Assembly: GCA_018883075.1 (NCBI GenBank) | Contig: VEQU01000001.1 | Location: 1 to 64,000, forward strand | Origin: Mycobacterium sp. | Lineage (GTDB): Bacteria > Actinomycetota > Actinomycetes > Mycobacteriales > Mycobacteriaceae | Length of the DNA: 64,000 nt | Reading direction: 5' to 3' | Shown: one piece after another, positions 1 to 10,163 of the stretch | Numbering within the stretch: the stretch's first letter is position 1 | Layout of the letters: every line of letters begins with the position of its first letter | Position numbers and translations under genes: made by a program | The notes under the pieces: model-generated | Seen by the model: the letters and a program-made list of their open reading frames with translations, nothing else | Databases searched by the model: none | Told to the model about the DNA's origin: nothing

Positions 1-1
1 G

Positions 2-325
2 CACATCTCCGAGGCGCAGGCCGCGCTCACCGCAGCCACCGCGGGTACGTCGATCGAGCAGCGCACCGCCGCGGAGCGCCAGTTCGACACCGCCGTCGGT
101 CAGGTGCTTGCGCTGGGAACCACGTATCCGCAACTGAACTCGTCGAACAATTTTCTGAATCTGCAGCAGAATCTCGCCGACACCGAGGACAAGCTGGCGT
201 TCGCCCGGCAGTACTACAACGACGCTGCCGCCACCGTCAACCGCTTGCGCTCGACGATTCCGTGGATGTTCGTCAGCGGTATGGCCGGTGTACCCGAGCG
301 CGAGTTCTACCAGGTGCCCAGATAA
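2..325 (+). CDS. LemA family protein, C-terminal part (5' end outside the window)
   Basis: Open frame continues upstream of the ORF-track start; translation ...[64 protein letters not shown]... is LemA-like. Confidence 0.8.
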   Translation, partial: HISEAQAALTAATAGTSIEQRTAAERQFDTAVGQVLALGTTYPQLNSSNNFLNLQQNLADTEDKLAFARQYYNDAAATVNRLRSTIPWMFVSGMAGVPEREFYQVPR

Positions 326-330
326 TCCCT

Positions 331-1257
331 ATGCGCATTGTTTTCGCCGGTACGCCGGAGCCGGCTCTGCCGTCGCTGCAGCGGTTGCTCGATTCCCCGC
401 GCCACGACGTTGTCGCGGTGTTGACCCGCCCCGATGCCGCCGCCGGTCGTCGCGCAAAGCCCGCGCCGTCTCCGGTGGCCAGGCTGGCCGCCGATGCCGG
501 CGTCCCGGTCCTGCGGCCGTCACACCCGAACTCCGAGGAGTTCGTCGCCGAACTCGCCGCGTTCGCGCCGGACTGCTGCGCGGTGGTGGCCTACGGAGCG
601 CTGCTCGCACCTCCGCTGCTCGCTGTGCCGGTGCACGGCTGGGTTAACCTGCACTTCTCACTGTTGCCGGCATGGCGTGGGGCCGCACCGGTGCAGGCGG
701 CGATCGTGGCCGGCGACACCGTCACCGGTGCGACGACGTTCCTCATCGAACCGGCACTGGACACCGGGCCGGTGTACGGGGTTATCACCGAAACCATCCG
801 GCCCACCGACACTGCCGGTGAACTGCTGGGTCGGCTGGCGGTGTCGGGCGCGGCGCTGCTCGAGGCGACCATGGACGGTATCGCCGACGGCACTCTGACC
901 GCCGTGGCACAACCGGCCGACGGAGTCAGCATCGCCGGCAAGATCACCGTCGATGCGGCGCGGGTGCGCTGGGAGCTGCCCGCCCAGGTCGTCGAGCGCC
1001 GCGTCCGTGCGGTCACACCCAGCCCCGGTGCGTGGACCATGGTCGGCGATGCGCGCATCAAGCTCGGCCCGGTGACCCTCGCGGCGGGCGAAGCCCTGGA
1101 GCCGGGTGAGCTGCGTGTGGATCGCGCGGGAGTGCGGGTGGGCACCGGATCGGACCCGGTGATGCTGGGCCAGGTGCAGCCGCCGGGCCGCACCATGATG
1201 CCGGCGGCGGACTGGGCCCGCGGTGCGCGACTGGCAGCCGGGGTGCGCGCATCGTGA
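331..1257 (+). CDS. fmt: methionyl-tRNA formyltransferase
   Basis: [20 protein letters not shown]...; [18 protein letters not shown] formyltransferase motif; ATG at 331. Confidence 0.95.
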   Translation: MRIVFAGTPEPALPSLQRLLDSPRHDVVAVLTRPDAAAGRRAKPAPSPVARLAADAGVPVLRPSHPNSEEFVAELAAFAPDCCAVVAYGALLAPPLLAVPVHGWVNLHFSLLPAWRGAAPVQAAIVAGDTVTGATTFLIEPALDTGPVYGVITETIRPTDTAGELLGRLAVSGAALLEATMDGIADGTLTAVAQPADGVSIAGKITVDAARVRWELPAQVVERRVRAVTPSPGAWTMVGDARIKLGPVTLAAGEALEPGELRVDRAGVRVGTGSDPVMLGQVQPPGRTMMPAADWARGARLAAGVRAS

Positions 1258-2657
1258 GCGGCAACTCTGCGCCCAGGCGTCGGCGGGCGCCACTCGACCC
1301 GGCGCGCCAGGCGACCTTGGACGTCCTGCGTGCGGTGAGCGAGCGCGATGCGTACGCCAATCTGGCACTGCCCGCAGTCCTCACCCAACGCGGTATCACC
1401 GGGCGGGACGCGGCCTTTGCCACCGAACTGGCCTATGGCACCTGCCGGACCCGCGGGCTGCTCGATGCGGTGATATCCGCCGCCGCTGCGCGTCCGGTCG
1501 AGCGGATCGACCCGGTGCTGCTGGATCTCCTGCGGCTGGGCACATACCAACTTCTGCGCACGAACGTCGCCCAGCACGCCGCGGTCTCCACCACAGTGGA
1601 ACAGGCCGGGGTGGAATTCGATTCAGCCCGTGCGGGTTTCGTCAACGGCGTGCTCCGCACGATCGCAGGCCGCGATGAGGCGGCGTGGGTCGCCGAAATA
1701 GCTCCGCCAGCCGCCACCGATCCGGTCGGGCACCTCGCGTTCATCCACGCCCATCCCCGCTGGATCGCGCAGGCCTTCGCCGACGCCCTGGGCGCATCGG
1801 CCGGGGAACTCGGCGCTGCGCTCGCGGCGGACGACGCCCGGCCCGCGGTGCACCTGGCCGTCCGTCCCGGCAGCTGCAGTGCCGCCGACCTCGCTGCCGA
1901 GGTGGGCGGCACACCCGGTCGCTGGTCGCCGTATGCGGTGTATCTGGCCGGCGGCGACCCGGGAGCGCTGGCCGCCGTCCGCGATCACCGGGCGCTGGTG
2001 CAGGACGAGGGCAGCCAGTTGGTGGCCCGTGCGCTCACCCTGGCTCCGCTGGTCGGTGAGGACACCGGCCGCTGGCTTGATCTGTGCGCGGGACCCGGCG
2101 GTAAGACGGCACTGATCGCGGCCCTCGCCGTTCAGCGGGGCGCGCAGGTGACCGCGGTGGAACCGAACCCGAGCCGTGCCGAGTTGGTGGAGGACAATGT
2201 TCGCGGTCTGCCGGTGGAGGTGCTGCGCGCCGACGGCAGAGAACCGCCCCTGCAGCCCGGCTCCTTCGACCGCGTGCTGGTCGACGCCCCGTGCACCGGA
2301 CTGGGCGCATTGCGCCGGCGCCCCGAGGCTCGCTGGCGGCGCACCCCTTCCGATGTGCCGGCACTGGCGAGGCTTCAGCGTGAACTGCTCGCTTCGGCAA
2401 TCGCGCTGACCCGGCCCGGCGGGGTGATTCTGTACGCCACCTGCTCACCGCACCTGGCCGAGACCCTCGGGGTGATTTCCGATGCGCTGCGCCGCCAGCC
2501 GGTCACCGCGCTCGACACCCGCCCGCTCTTCGAGCCGGCCGTCGATCTCGGTGACGGACCCCACGTGCAGCTCTGGCCGCACCGGCACGGCACCGACGCG
2601 ATGTTCGCCGCCGCCCTGCGCAAGGAGGCCGGCGGGAAGCGGGCCGCGAAGCCTTAA
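1254..2657 (+). CDS. rsmB: 16S rRNA m5C methyltransferase (RsmB/Fmu family)
   Basis: NusB-like N-terminus plus SAM methyltransferase motifs [43 protein letters not shown]; 4-nt overlap with fmt. Confidence 0.93.
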   Translation: MSGNSAPRRRRAPLDPARQATLDVLRAVSERDAYANLALPAVLTQRGITGRDAAFATELAYGTCRTRGLLDAVISAAAARPVERIDPVLLDLLRLGTYQLLRTNVAQHAAVSTTVEQAGVEFDSARAGFVNGVLRTIAGRDEAAWVAEIAPPAATDPVGHLAFIHAHPRWIAQAFADALGASAGELGAALAADDARPAVHLAVRPGSCSAADLAAEVGGTPGRWSPYAVYLAGGDPGALAAVRDHRALVQDEGSQLVARALTLAPLVGEDTGRWLDLCAGPGGKTALIAALAVQRGAQVTAVEPNPSRAELVEDNVRGLPVEVLRADGREPPLQPGSFDRVLVDAPCTGLGALRRRPEARWRRTPSDVPALARLQRELLASAIALTRPGGVILYATCSPHLAETLGVISDALRRQPVTALDTRPLFEPAVDLGDGPHVQLWPHRHGTDAMFAAALRKEAGGKRAAKP

Positions 2658-2667
2658 GGTGAGGGCC

Positions 2668-3345
2668 ATGGCACGACCGATGATCGCGCCGTCGATCCTG
2701 TCGGCGGACTTCGCCCGGCTCGCCGAGGAGGCCGCGGCCGTGAAGGGCGCCGACTGGTTGCACGTCGATGTGATGGACGCCCACTTCGTGCCCAACCTGA
2801 CCCTCGGCCTGCCGGTGGTGCAGAGCCTGCTGGCCGCGACCGACATCCCGATGGACTGCCATCTGATGATCACCGATCCTGACCGGTGGGCGCCCGGCTA
2901 CGCCGAGGCCGGCGCGCATAACGTCACCTTCCACGCCGAGGCCACCGATGACCCGGTGGCCGTCGCCCGGGACATCCGCGCCGCCGGGGCGAAGGCAGGT
3001 CTGTCGGTGAAGCCGGGCACCCCACTCGAGCCCTATCTGGAGATCCTGCGCGATTTCGACACCCTGCTGGTGATGTCGGTAGAACCCGGATTCGGCGGGC
3101 AGAGCTTCATCCCCGGGGTGCTGGACAAGGTGCGCACCGCGCGCCGACTGGTGGACTCCGGTGAACTGACAGTCCTCGTCGAGATCGACGGCGGCATCAA
3201 CGCCGACACGATCGAGGCGGCAGCCGAGGCCGGGGTGGACTGTTTCGTGGCCGGCTCGGCGGTGTACAGCGCTGCCGATCCTGCACTCGCCGTGGAGGCG
3301 CTGCGGTCGCGCGCCGGCGCCGCGTCACAGCATCTGCGGGTATGA
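2668..3345 (+). CDS. rpe: ribulose-phosphate 3-epimerase
   Basis: [48 protein letters not shown]. Confidence 0.95.
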   Translation: MARPMIAPSILSADFARLAEEAAAVKGADWLHVDVMDAHFVPNLTLGLPVVQSLLAATDIPMDCHLMITDPDRWAPGYAEAGAHNVTFHAEATDDPVAVARDIRAAGAKAGLSVKPGTPLEPYLEILRDFDTLLVMSVEPGFGGQSFIPGVLDKVRTARRLVDSGELTVLVEIDGGINADTIEAAAEAGVDCFVAGSAVYSAADPALAVEALRSRAGAASQHLRV

Positions 3346-4373
3346 CCGGCCCCGCGCTCATCGCCGCGGCAATGCAGGCGGCTCTCGAGCAGGCGCAGCG
3401 GGTGAAGGGGTCGACCTATCCGAATCCCCCTGTGGGAGCTGTGATTCTCGATGCCGCCGGACAAATCGCGGGGGTCGGCGGGACTGAGCCCGCCGGCGGT
3501 GCGCACGCGGAAGTGATCGCCCTGCGGGCGGCGGGGGAGCGGGCCGTGGGCGGTACCGCGGTGGTGACACTGGAACCGTGCAATCATCACGGCCGCACCG
3601 GGCCGTGCGTGGACGCGCTGCTGGCGGCCCGGGTCGCGGCTGTGGTCTACGCCGTCGCCGACCCTAACCCGGCCGCGGCCGGCGGCGCGCAACGACTGCG
3701 CGAGGCCGGTGTGGCCGTCACCGGCGATGTCGACGCAGGCGCGGTCGCTGGTGGCCCACTACGCGAATGGCTCCACCGGCAGCGCACCGGACGGCCCCAC
3801 GTCACCTGGAAATTCGCCACCAGCGTCGACGGCCGCAGCGCCGCCGCCGACGGCTCATCGCAGTGGATCACCAGCGATGCGGCCCGGGCCGACCTGCACC
3901 GCCGACGCGCGGCCGCCGATGCGATCGTGGTGGGCACCGGCACCGTGTTCGCCGACGATCCGAGCCTGACCGCGCGCCTGCCGGACGGCAGCCTCGCCGC
4001 GAACCAGCCACTGCGCGTGGTGGTGGGCCGGCGCGAGATCCCCCCCGACTCTGTTGTGTGCAACGACGACGCGGCGACGCTGATGCTGCACACCCGCGAT
4101 CCGCATGAGGTCGTGCACGCGCTGTCCGAGCGCACCGACGTCATCCTGGAGGGCGGCCCTACCCTTGCCGGGGCCTTCCTGCGGGCCGGTGCGGTGGATC
4201 GGATCCTCGCCTATGTGGCTCCGATGCTGCTGGGCGGTCCGGTGACCGCCGTCGATGACGTCGGGGTGACCAGCATCGGCGGGGCATTGCGCTGGCGCTA
4301 TGACGGCGTCGAACAGATCGGTCCCGACCTGTTGCTCAGCCTGGTTCCTTCCGGCCCGGTTCCTCCCGGCTGA
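3342..4373 (+). CDS. ribD: bifunctional riboflavin biosynthesis deaminase/reductase
   Basis: HAEVIAL / [15 protein letters not shown] deaminase zinc motifs and C-terminal reductase domain; ATGA overlap with rpe. Confidence 0.93.
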   Translation: MTGPALIAAAMQAALEQAQRVKGSTYPNPPVGAVILDAAGQIAGVGGTEPAGGAHAEVIALRAAGERAVGGTAVVTLEPCNHHGRTGPCVDALLAARVAAVVYAVADPNPAAAGGAQRLREAGVAVTGDVDAGAVAGGPLREWLHRQRTGRPHVTWKFATSVDGRSAAADGSSQWITSDAARADLHRRRAAADAIVVGTGTVFADDPSLTARLPDGSLAANQPLRVVVGRREIPPDSVVCNDDAATLMLHTRDPHEVVHALSERTDVILEGGPTLAGAFLRAGAVDRILAYVAPMLLGGPVTAVDDVGVTSIGGALRWRYDGVEQIGPDLLLSLVPSGPVPPG

Positions 4374-5367
4374 GCGGTTTGTGTTCGATGATCTCCCGGG
4401 AACCGATGTCCCGGGAACCGCCCGCTCCCATCAACTCGCGGAATCCCTGGACGGTGTAGCTGACGACGGTGGCAGCGGTGCGTGCTCGCGCGGTCGCCGA
4501 CCGTGGGAGGGCGAACAATGGCCCCATCTCACCGAAGTATTCGCCCGCGGTAGCCGTGGTGGCGATTTCCTCTGCGCCACCGGGTAACTCGCGAACCAGC
4601 TCGATCGTGCCATCGGATACCACATAGATGGAATCACCCATGCTGCCCTGCTCGAACACCGTATCCCCGGCTTGCAGCACGATCGTCTGCGGCTCGTGCT
4701 CCACCGGTGAGAGATGCGGAACGAGCTCGACCACCCGGTCGGCCAGGGGCAGCATCCGGGTGTCGTGGGTGGCGACCACCACCACCCGCTCGCCGGTGGC
4801 GAGCTCCCGGATGAGCCTGAGCACCTCCTCGACCTGGATGTAGTCAAGGTGGGCGGTGGGCTCGTCGGCGATCAGCAGCGGCGGATCCAGGGCGATCGCC
4901 CGGGCTACCGCAACCCGTTGCTGCTGTCCACCGCTCAGATCGCCGGGACGGTGATCCATCCGGTGTTCCAGGCCGACCCGGGTGAGCAGTTCTGCGGCCC
5001 GCTCACGCGCCTGGCGCCGCGCGACTCCGGCGGCCCGCAACGGCACCATCACGTTCTCCATCGCCGTGAGGCTGGACACCAGATTGAACGCCTGGAAGAC
5101 GATGCCGACGGTGTTGCGCCGATAGTCGGACAACTCGTCGCCGGTGAGCTTCGTGAGGTCGATGTCGCCGAACTCGACCCGGCCCGCCGTCGGCCTCAGG
5201 ATGCCGCCCAGACAGGACAGCAGCGTTGTCTTGCCGCACCCGCTGGGCCCCAACAGAATCGCCAGTGAGCCGGCCGCGACGTCGAGGTTCAGACCGTCGA
5301 TCGGCCGCACCGACTCCTCGCCGCTGGCGTACTCGACCACCAGGTCCTTGATCCGCAGGTCGGCCAT
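4336..5367 (-). CDS. ABC transporter ATP-binding protein with C-terminal cyclic-nucleotide-binding-like domain
   Basis: Walker A GPSGCGKTTLL, signature LSGGQQQRVAVARAI, Walker B LLIADEPT, then GDTVFEQGSMGDSIYVVSDGTIELV...GEYFGEMGPLFALPRSATARA; ATG (rc) at 5365-5367. Confidence 0.9.
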   Translation of the reverse strand: MADLRIKDLVVEYASGEESVRPIDGLNLDVAAGSLAILLGPSGCGKTTLLSCLGGILRPTAGRVEFGDIDLTKLTGDELSDYRRNTVGIVFQAFNLVSSLTAMENVMVPLRAAGVARRQARERAAELLTRVGLEHRMDHRPGDLSGGQQQRVAVARAIALDPPLLIADEPTAHLDYIQVEEVLRLIRELATGERVVVVATHDTRMLPLADRVVELVPHLSPVEHEPQTIVLQAGDTVFEQGSMGDSIYVVSDGTIELVRELPGGAEEIATTATAGEYFGEMGPLFALPRSATARARTAATVVSYTVQGFRELMGAGGSRDIGSREIIEHKPLSREEPGRKEPG

Positions 5368-5369
5368 GA

Positions 5370-6407
5370 TCAGGGGCCGCCGAACGCCAGGGCCGGGTCG
5401 ACGACGACAGCCCGGCGCAATCCGGCCAGGCTGGCCAGCACACCGATCGTGACAGCGACGACGGGCAGCAGGACGAACGCCAACCGCGGGATGTCCACCC
5501 GCATCGGGAACAGAGGCCCGAGCAGTACGGACAGCACGCCGCCCAGCAGAGCGGCGAGCACAGCGACGATCACCGCCTGCATACCCAACCCGGCCAGGAT
5601 GGACCGGGTTGGCACACCGACTGCTTTGAACACCGCGAAATCCCGGGTGCGCTCCAGGGCCGACATGTAGATCATCGAGCCGACGATCAGCGCGGCTACC
5701 ACCCACAGCAGCCCGGCCATCAGGGTCATGGCCTGGCGGGCGCCGGACAGCGCGCGCAGCAGGTCGTCCACCGCCCCGTCGCGGGTGACGAGCAGATAAC
5801 CGCTCGGCGCGCGAACGGGCTCACCGCGCAGACCGATCGAGGAGATCAGCGCCTGTCCGGAGAACAACAGCTTCTGCGCGCCACTGACGGTGAGGAAGAC
5901 ATTGGGCTGGCCGGCCAGTGCGGTGGAATCGTCCACGATGCCGACGATCTGCAGGTTGCGCGACCCGATCTCGACAGTTGTCCCGATCGAGCGTCTCATC
6001 GTGCTCGACACCGCCGCCTCGTGCGGTTCGGACGGCGGGCGACCCTGTGCGAGCGCGGGCATTCCCGGCCCGCGGGTGGGCGCCCCGAAGATGTTGGCGC
6101 TGCGGGCGCTGCCGCCGTCGCGCATGGTCGCGCTGCCGTACACCAGACCGACGGCCTGGCTCACACCGGCGATGTCCGGCATTGTCGCGGGGAAGGCGGC
6201 CGATCCCAGGAACGGACCGGTCGCGCCGGACTTCACCAGGAAGGCGTCGAGACCCAGGGAGTTCACCGTGCGAACGGCCTCGACGCGGAAGCCGTTCGCC
6301 AGTCCGGTGAGCACCAGCGTCATCGCGAAGACCAGTCCGGTGCCGACGATGGCGATGACGAACCGCCGTTTGCGCCACTGCAGATCACGTAGGGCGGCGA
6401 TCAGCAC
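5370..6407 (-). CDS. ABC transporter permease, FtsX/MacB-like
   Basis: MLIAALRDLQWRKRRFVIAIVGTGLVFAMTLVLTGLANGF..., four predicted TM segments and an extracytoplasmic domain; immediately downstream neighbour of the ATPase. Confidence 0.85.
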   Translation of the reverse strand: MLIAALRDLQWRKRRFVIAIVGTGLVFAMTLVLTGLANGFRVEAVRTVNSLGLDAFLVKSGATGPFLGSAAFPATMPDIAGVSQAVGLVYGSATMRDGGSARSANIFGAPTRGPGMPALAQGRPPSEPHEAAVSSTMRRSIGTTVEIGSRNLQIVGIVDDSTALAGQPNVFLTVSGAQKLLFSGQALISSIGLRGEPVRAPSGYLLVTRDGAVDDLLRALSGARQAMTLMAGLLWVVAALIVGSMIYMSALERTRDFAVFKAVGVPTRSILAGLGMQAVIVAVLAALLGGVLSVLLGPLFPMRVDIPRLAFVLLPVVAVTIGVLASLAGLRRAVVVDPALAFGGP

Positions 6408-6431
6408 GACGGCTCCGGCATGGGCCGAAGG

Positions 6432-7976
6432 TTACCGATCGGCGGCTTCGCCGGCGTGGGCTTTGCGTCCCCCGATGAAGACGGCGATCCCCGCCCCGGC
6501 CAGGCAGACGATGGTCGTGATGAAGAAGATGGAGCCGTACTGCATCGCGAATGCCGTGCGATAGCGCTCGGCTTCGGCGGCCACTTTCGCGGCCAGCGAA
6601 TCGGCCTTCGACGGCGGCAGGGTGGCCAGGATCTGGTTGAACCGGTATAGGCCCCATGCCGTCAGTGCCGCGACGCCGATCAGCATTCCGGTCATCCGGG
6701 CGACAACCACCAGCGACGATGCGATCCCGTGTTGTGCTGCGGGAACCACCCGCAGAGCCGCTGAGGTGAGCGGGCCGATGACCAGCCCGAGACCGAATCC
6801 GGCGAGCGCGAGGTCGGTGCCGAAGGTGGGCAGCGACAGCGGCCCGATCTCGTGGCGTGCCGAGAGCACGTCGACTCCCCAGTGCGACACCAGCCAGTAG
6901 GCGAAGGCGGCGATCAGCATGCCGGTGACCGCGACGATCCGGTCACCGATCCGGGTGGCCAGCCAGCCGCCCACGAGTGCCCCCACCGGCAGCGCGGCGA
7001 GGAAGTGCAGCAGCAGGAACGCCGCTCCGGTCTGATCCTTGCCCAACACGCCCTGGCCGAACAGTTCGACGTTGACGAGGGTGACCATCAGCGCGGCGCC
7101 GGCGCACATGGATGTGCCCAGCGATGAGAGGAACGGTCCGAATTGCACACCCTGCGGTTCGATCAGACGGGTACGGGCGAAACGTTCCCAGACCGCGAAA
7201 GCGATCGCGGCGACCGCCGCGCCGACGATCAGCGGCAGACCATAACTCGGCAGTACCTGTTTGCCGTCCGGGGAGGGGTTGTAAAGACCCCACACCGCCA
7301 GGCCGAGCGCGAGTGCGAGCAGCACGCCGCCGATGACGTCGACACGCTCCGGTTCTGCGCTGCGTTCATGCGACGGCAGGCTGATGTGGATCAGCACCAT
7401 CGCGATGAGGGTCAGCGGGACATTGATCCAGAAGACGTCGCGCCAGGTGTTCAGCAGCCACACCACGCCGATGCCGTAGAGCGGGCCGAGCACGCTCCCG
7501 AGTTCCTGCGCCGCCCCGATGCCGCCGAGCACCGCCGCGCGGCTGCGCTCGGACCAGAGGTCGGCGGCGAGCGCGAGGGTGACCGGCAGCAGCGCACCGC
7601 TGGCGATGCCCTGGATGAGCCGGCCTATCACCAGCACGGTCAGATCGCCCGCCAGGGCGGTCACCACCGAACCCACCGCGAAGCCCAACAGACTCACCTG
7701 CAGCACCAGCTTGCGGCCGAAGCGGTCCGACAACCGTCCCAGCAGTGGCATGGCGGCGATGTAGCCGAGCAGGTACCAGGTGATGATCGGGGTGACCTGC
7801 TGAAGCTTGTTGATCGGGATTCCGATCGACTTCATGATGTCGACCATGATCGTCACGACGACATAGGTGTCGAGCGCGCCGAGCAGCACCGCGAGACTGC
7901 CTGCGCTGATGGCGATCCGCCGACTGCGGCCGCTTGTGGCCGCGGGTTCGACGTCGGTTGCGGGCGCGTGCGCCAT
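6432..7976 (-). CDS. MFS efflux transporter, P55/Rv1410c-like
   Basis: MFS motifs ([15 protein letters not shown]), DHA2-like length; start cat at 7974-7976; paired with lprG as in other mycobacteria. Confidence 0.9.
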   Translation of the reverse strand: MAHAPATDVEPAATSGRSRRIAISAGSLAVLLGALDTYVVVTIMVDIMKSIGIPINKLQQVTPIITWYLLGYIAAMPLLGRLSDRFGRKLVLQVSLLGFAVGSVVTALAGDLTVLVIGRLIQGIASGALLPVTLALAADLWSERSRAAVLGGIGAAQELGSVLGPLYGIGVVWLLNTWRDVFWINVPLTLIAMVLIHISLPSHERSAEPERVDVIGGVLLALALGLAVWGLYNPSPDGKQVLPSYGLPLIVGAAVAAIAFAVWERFARTRLIEPQGVQFGPFLSSLGTSMCAGAALMVTLVNVELFGQGVLGKDQTGAAFLLLHFLAALPVGALVGGWLATRIGDRIVAVTGMLIAAFAYWLVSHWGVDVLSARHEIGPLSLPTFGTDLALAGFGLGLVIGPLTSAALRVVPAAQHGIASSLVVVARMTGMLIGVAALTAWGLYRFNQILATLPPSKADSLAAKVAAEAERYRTAFAMQYGSIFFITTIVCLAGAGIAVFIGGRKAHAGEAADR

Positions 7977-8668
7977 TACACCGCCGGCTTGGTGACTGTG
8001 ACCGGCTTGTCCCACTCGGAGAGGGTCAGTGCAACGCTGTTGCCCTCACTCTGGTCCACCTTGGCCTGCACCAGCTGATGCGGAGCGTCCCTCTCGATCC
8101 AGGCGGTGGCCGGCAGCGGGCCACTCGCCTTGAGTTGGGGGATGAGCTTGTTGACGGCATCCGCCGTCACCGTGCCGGTGATCCGGACCGTGTCCACCCC
8201 GCCGATGGTCTCCGATCCCTCCGACTTCGCGTCGGTGATGCTCGAGAGCATGTTGGCCAGGCCGGTGTCGGGATTGAGGATCACCGAGGGGTCGTAGACC
8301 TCGACGGCCGGCCCCATGTCCAGCCAGCTGTTCGGCGTCAGCGCGGCGTAGAGAGTGCCGTCGAGCACCACCATCTCGACGTCCACGTCCGAGCCGCCCA
8401 TCGAGATGGTGGCGCTGCCCTTGATCGCCACGCTGGGCACGTTGGTGAGGTCGCCGGAGAGCGTTTTGACCGGCAGGCCCGCGATCTTGCCGTTGACGGC
8501 GATCTCGAGGTGCGCGCTCTTGAGTGCTTTGGTGGCGGTGATGGACTGCCCGATTAGTTCGCCGGCCTCCGGCAGCGCCTCGGTGGACTTCTTGGAGCAG
8601 CCCGCGAACACCAGCGTGGTGGTGAGCAGCGCGGCCAGGACGATGAAGAGACGACGGGAAGTCTGCAT
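7976..8668 (-). CDS. lprG: lipoprotein LprG
   Basis: [27 protein letters not shown] lipobox; LppX/LprG fold-type sequence; overlaps the P55-like gene by 1 nt. Confidence 0.9.
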   Translation of the reverse strand: MQTSRRLFIVLAALLTTTLVFAGCSKKSTEALPEAGELIGQSITATKALKSAHLEIAVNGKIAGLPVKTLSGDLTNVPSVAIKGSATISMGGSDVDVEMVVLDGTLYAALTPNSWLDMGPAVEVYDPSVILNPDTGLANMLSSITDAKSEGSETIGGVDTVRITGTVTADAVNKLIPQLKASGPLPATAWIERDAPHQLVQAKVDQSEGNSVALTLSEWDKPVTVTKPAV

Positions 8669-8732
8669 AACTGCATGGTAGTGGCACCGGCCGCGTTGAC
8701 CCGGGTGGCGAGGCCGGGGTAAGAGTGGTGTC

Positions 8733-9206
8733 GTGGCCGGTGAACCGGAGTTTCGCGCCGTTCCCGCAGGTTCGGGTGACGGCGCGGCGATGGTGGCCGC
8801 CATGGTCGCCGAGATGGCCGAGTTGTACGACGGCCTGGATCTCGACGCCCCCGACATGCCCAAGGCGGGCCCGGCCGAACTCGGGCCGCCCGGCGGGGTC
8901 TACCTGGTCGGCTACCGAGACGGCGTTGCGGTCTGCGGCGGGGGACTCAAGCGCCTGCCGGACGGGACGTGTGAGATCAAGCGCATGTACGTCGTGCCGG
9001 AGGCGCGGCGCGCAGGGGTGGCCCGTGCGCTGCTGACCGCACTGGAAGACGCGGCACGCGAGATGGGGTATCGGGTGGCCAGGCTGGACACCGGATCGCG
9101 CCAGCCGCACGCCCAGGCCTTCTACGAGGCATCGGGATACGTGCGGACGGTGAACTTCAACGACAATCCCGCCGCGGCATTCCACGGCGAGAAGCGGCTA
9201 GATTAG
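8733..9206 (+). CDS. GNAT family N-acetyltransferase
   Basis: IKRMYVVPEARRAGVARALLTALEDAARE acetyl-CoA-binding motif; GTG start. Confidence 0.88.
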   Translation: MAGEPEFRAVPAGSGDGAAMVAAMVAEMAELYDGLDLDAPDMPKAGPAELGPPGGVYLVGYRDGVAVCGGGLKRLPDGTCEIKRMYVVPEARRAGVARALLTALEDAAREMGYRVARLDTGSRQPHAQAFYEASGYVRTVNFNDNPAAAFHGEKRLD

Positions 9207-9211
9207 GCCGC

Positions 9212-9835
9212 GTGTTCACCGGCATCGTCGAGGAGTTGGGGGAGATCGTTCAGCGCGACGATCTCGGTGATTCCGCGCGTCTGGTGATCTGTGGCCCGGT
9301 GGTGACCGCCGATGCTCAGCACGGCGATTCGATCGCGGTGAACGGTGTGTGCCTGACGGTGGTCGATGTGCTGCCCGACGGCCGGTTCTCCGCCGACGTG
9401 ATGGCCGAGACGCTGCGCCGCTCAAGCCTCGCCTCGGTGGCGCAGGGGAGCGCGGTCAATCTGGAGCGTGCCGCCGCGGTGAACAGCCGCCTGGGCGGAC
9501 ACATCGTGCAGGGCCACGTCGACGGCACCGGCGCGGTGATATCCCGCAGCCCTTCGGAGCACTGGGAGGTGGTGCGAATCTCCCTGCCGCACAATATTTC
9601 CCGCTATGTAGTGGAAAAAGGATCCATCACCGTCGACGGCGTGTCATTGACCGTCTCGGCGATCGGCGGGGACTGGTTTGAGGTATCGCTGATCCCCACC
9701 ACCCTGGGGCTGACGACACTCGGCCGCGCACCGGTGGGAACGACGGTGAACTTGGAAGTGGATGTGATCGCCAAATACGTTGAGCGGCTGCTTGATACGC
9801 GGAACGGCGGCGGTGACGGCGCGAATCCGGCGTAG
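9212..9835 (+). CDS. ribE: riboflavin synthase alpha subunit
   Basis: MFTGIVEELGEI and duplicated lumazine-binding repeats (NGVCLTVVDV / DGVSLTVSAI). Confidence 0.95.
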   Translation: MFTGIVEELGEIVQRDDLGDSARLVICGPVVTADAQHGDSIAVNGVCLTVVDVLPDGRFSADVMAETLRRSSLASVAQGSAVNLERAAAVNSRLGGHIVQGHVDGTGAVISRSPSEHWEVVRISLPHNISRYVVEKGSITVDGVSLTVSAIGGDWFEVSLIPTTLGLTTLGRAPVGTTVNLEVDVIAKYVERLLDTRNGGGDGANPA

Positions 9836-9848
9836 CCGCTACCGCTGA

Positions 9849-10163
9849 TCAGGGCCGCGACAGCCCGTCGATGCCCTCGGCGCGGTCGGCCAGCGCGGTG
9901 AGCACCGCGGCCAGATCGCGCGCCTGCCCGGGCGTCAGGTCTGCTGCGACGGCGGGCTTTCCGCCGCCTCCGATAATCGTGCCCTCGACCCGCAGCGCTA
10001 CACCGCTGACTGTCGAGCCGGTGCGGTGCTGAATCCCCGTCAGCAGCGCGGCCACATCGCCGACGGTTACCGGGTCGGCGCCGAACACCCGGTCATCGAA
10101 GTCCCGATCCCAGCCACCGACCCAGGTGCTGCCGGTAGGTGGTGGCGTAGGCGTGTGAGTCAC
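9849..10163 (-). CDS. hypothetical protein, about 104 aa
   Basis: GTG (rc cac at 10161-10163) overlaps the upstream stop as [26 protein letters not shown]...LTPGQARDLAAVLTALADRAEG; the longer ORF in the track reads antisense-frame through the neighbouring gene. Confidence 0.65.
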   Translation of the reverse strand: MTHTPTPPPTGSTWVGGWDRDFDDRVFGADPVTVGDVAALLTGIQHRTGSTVSGVALRVEGTIIGGGGKPAVAADLTPGQARDLAAVLTALADRAEGIDGLSRP

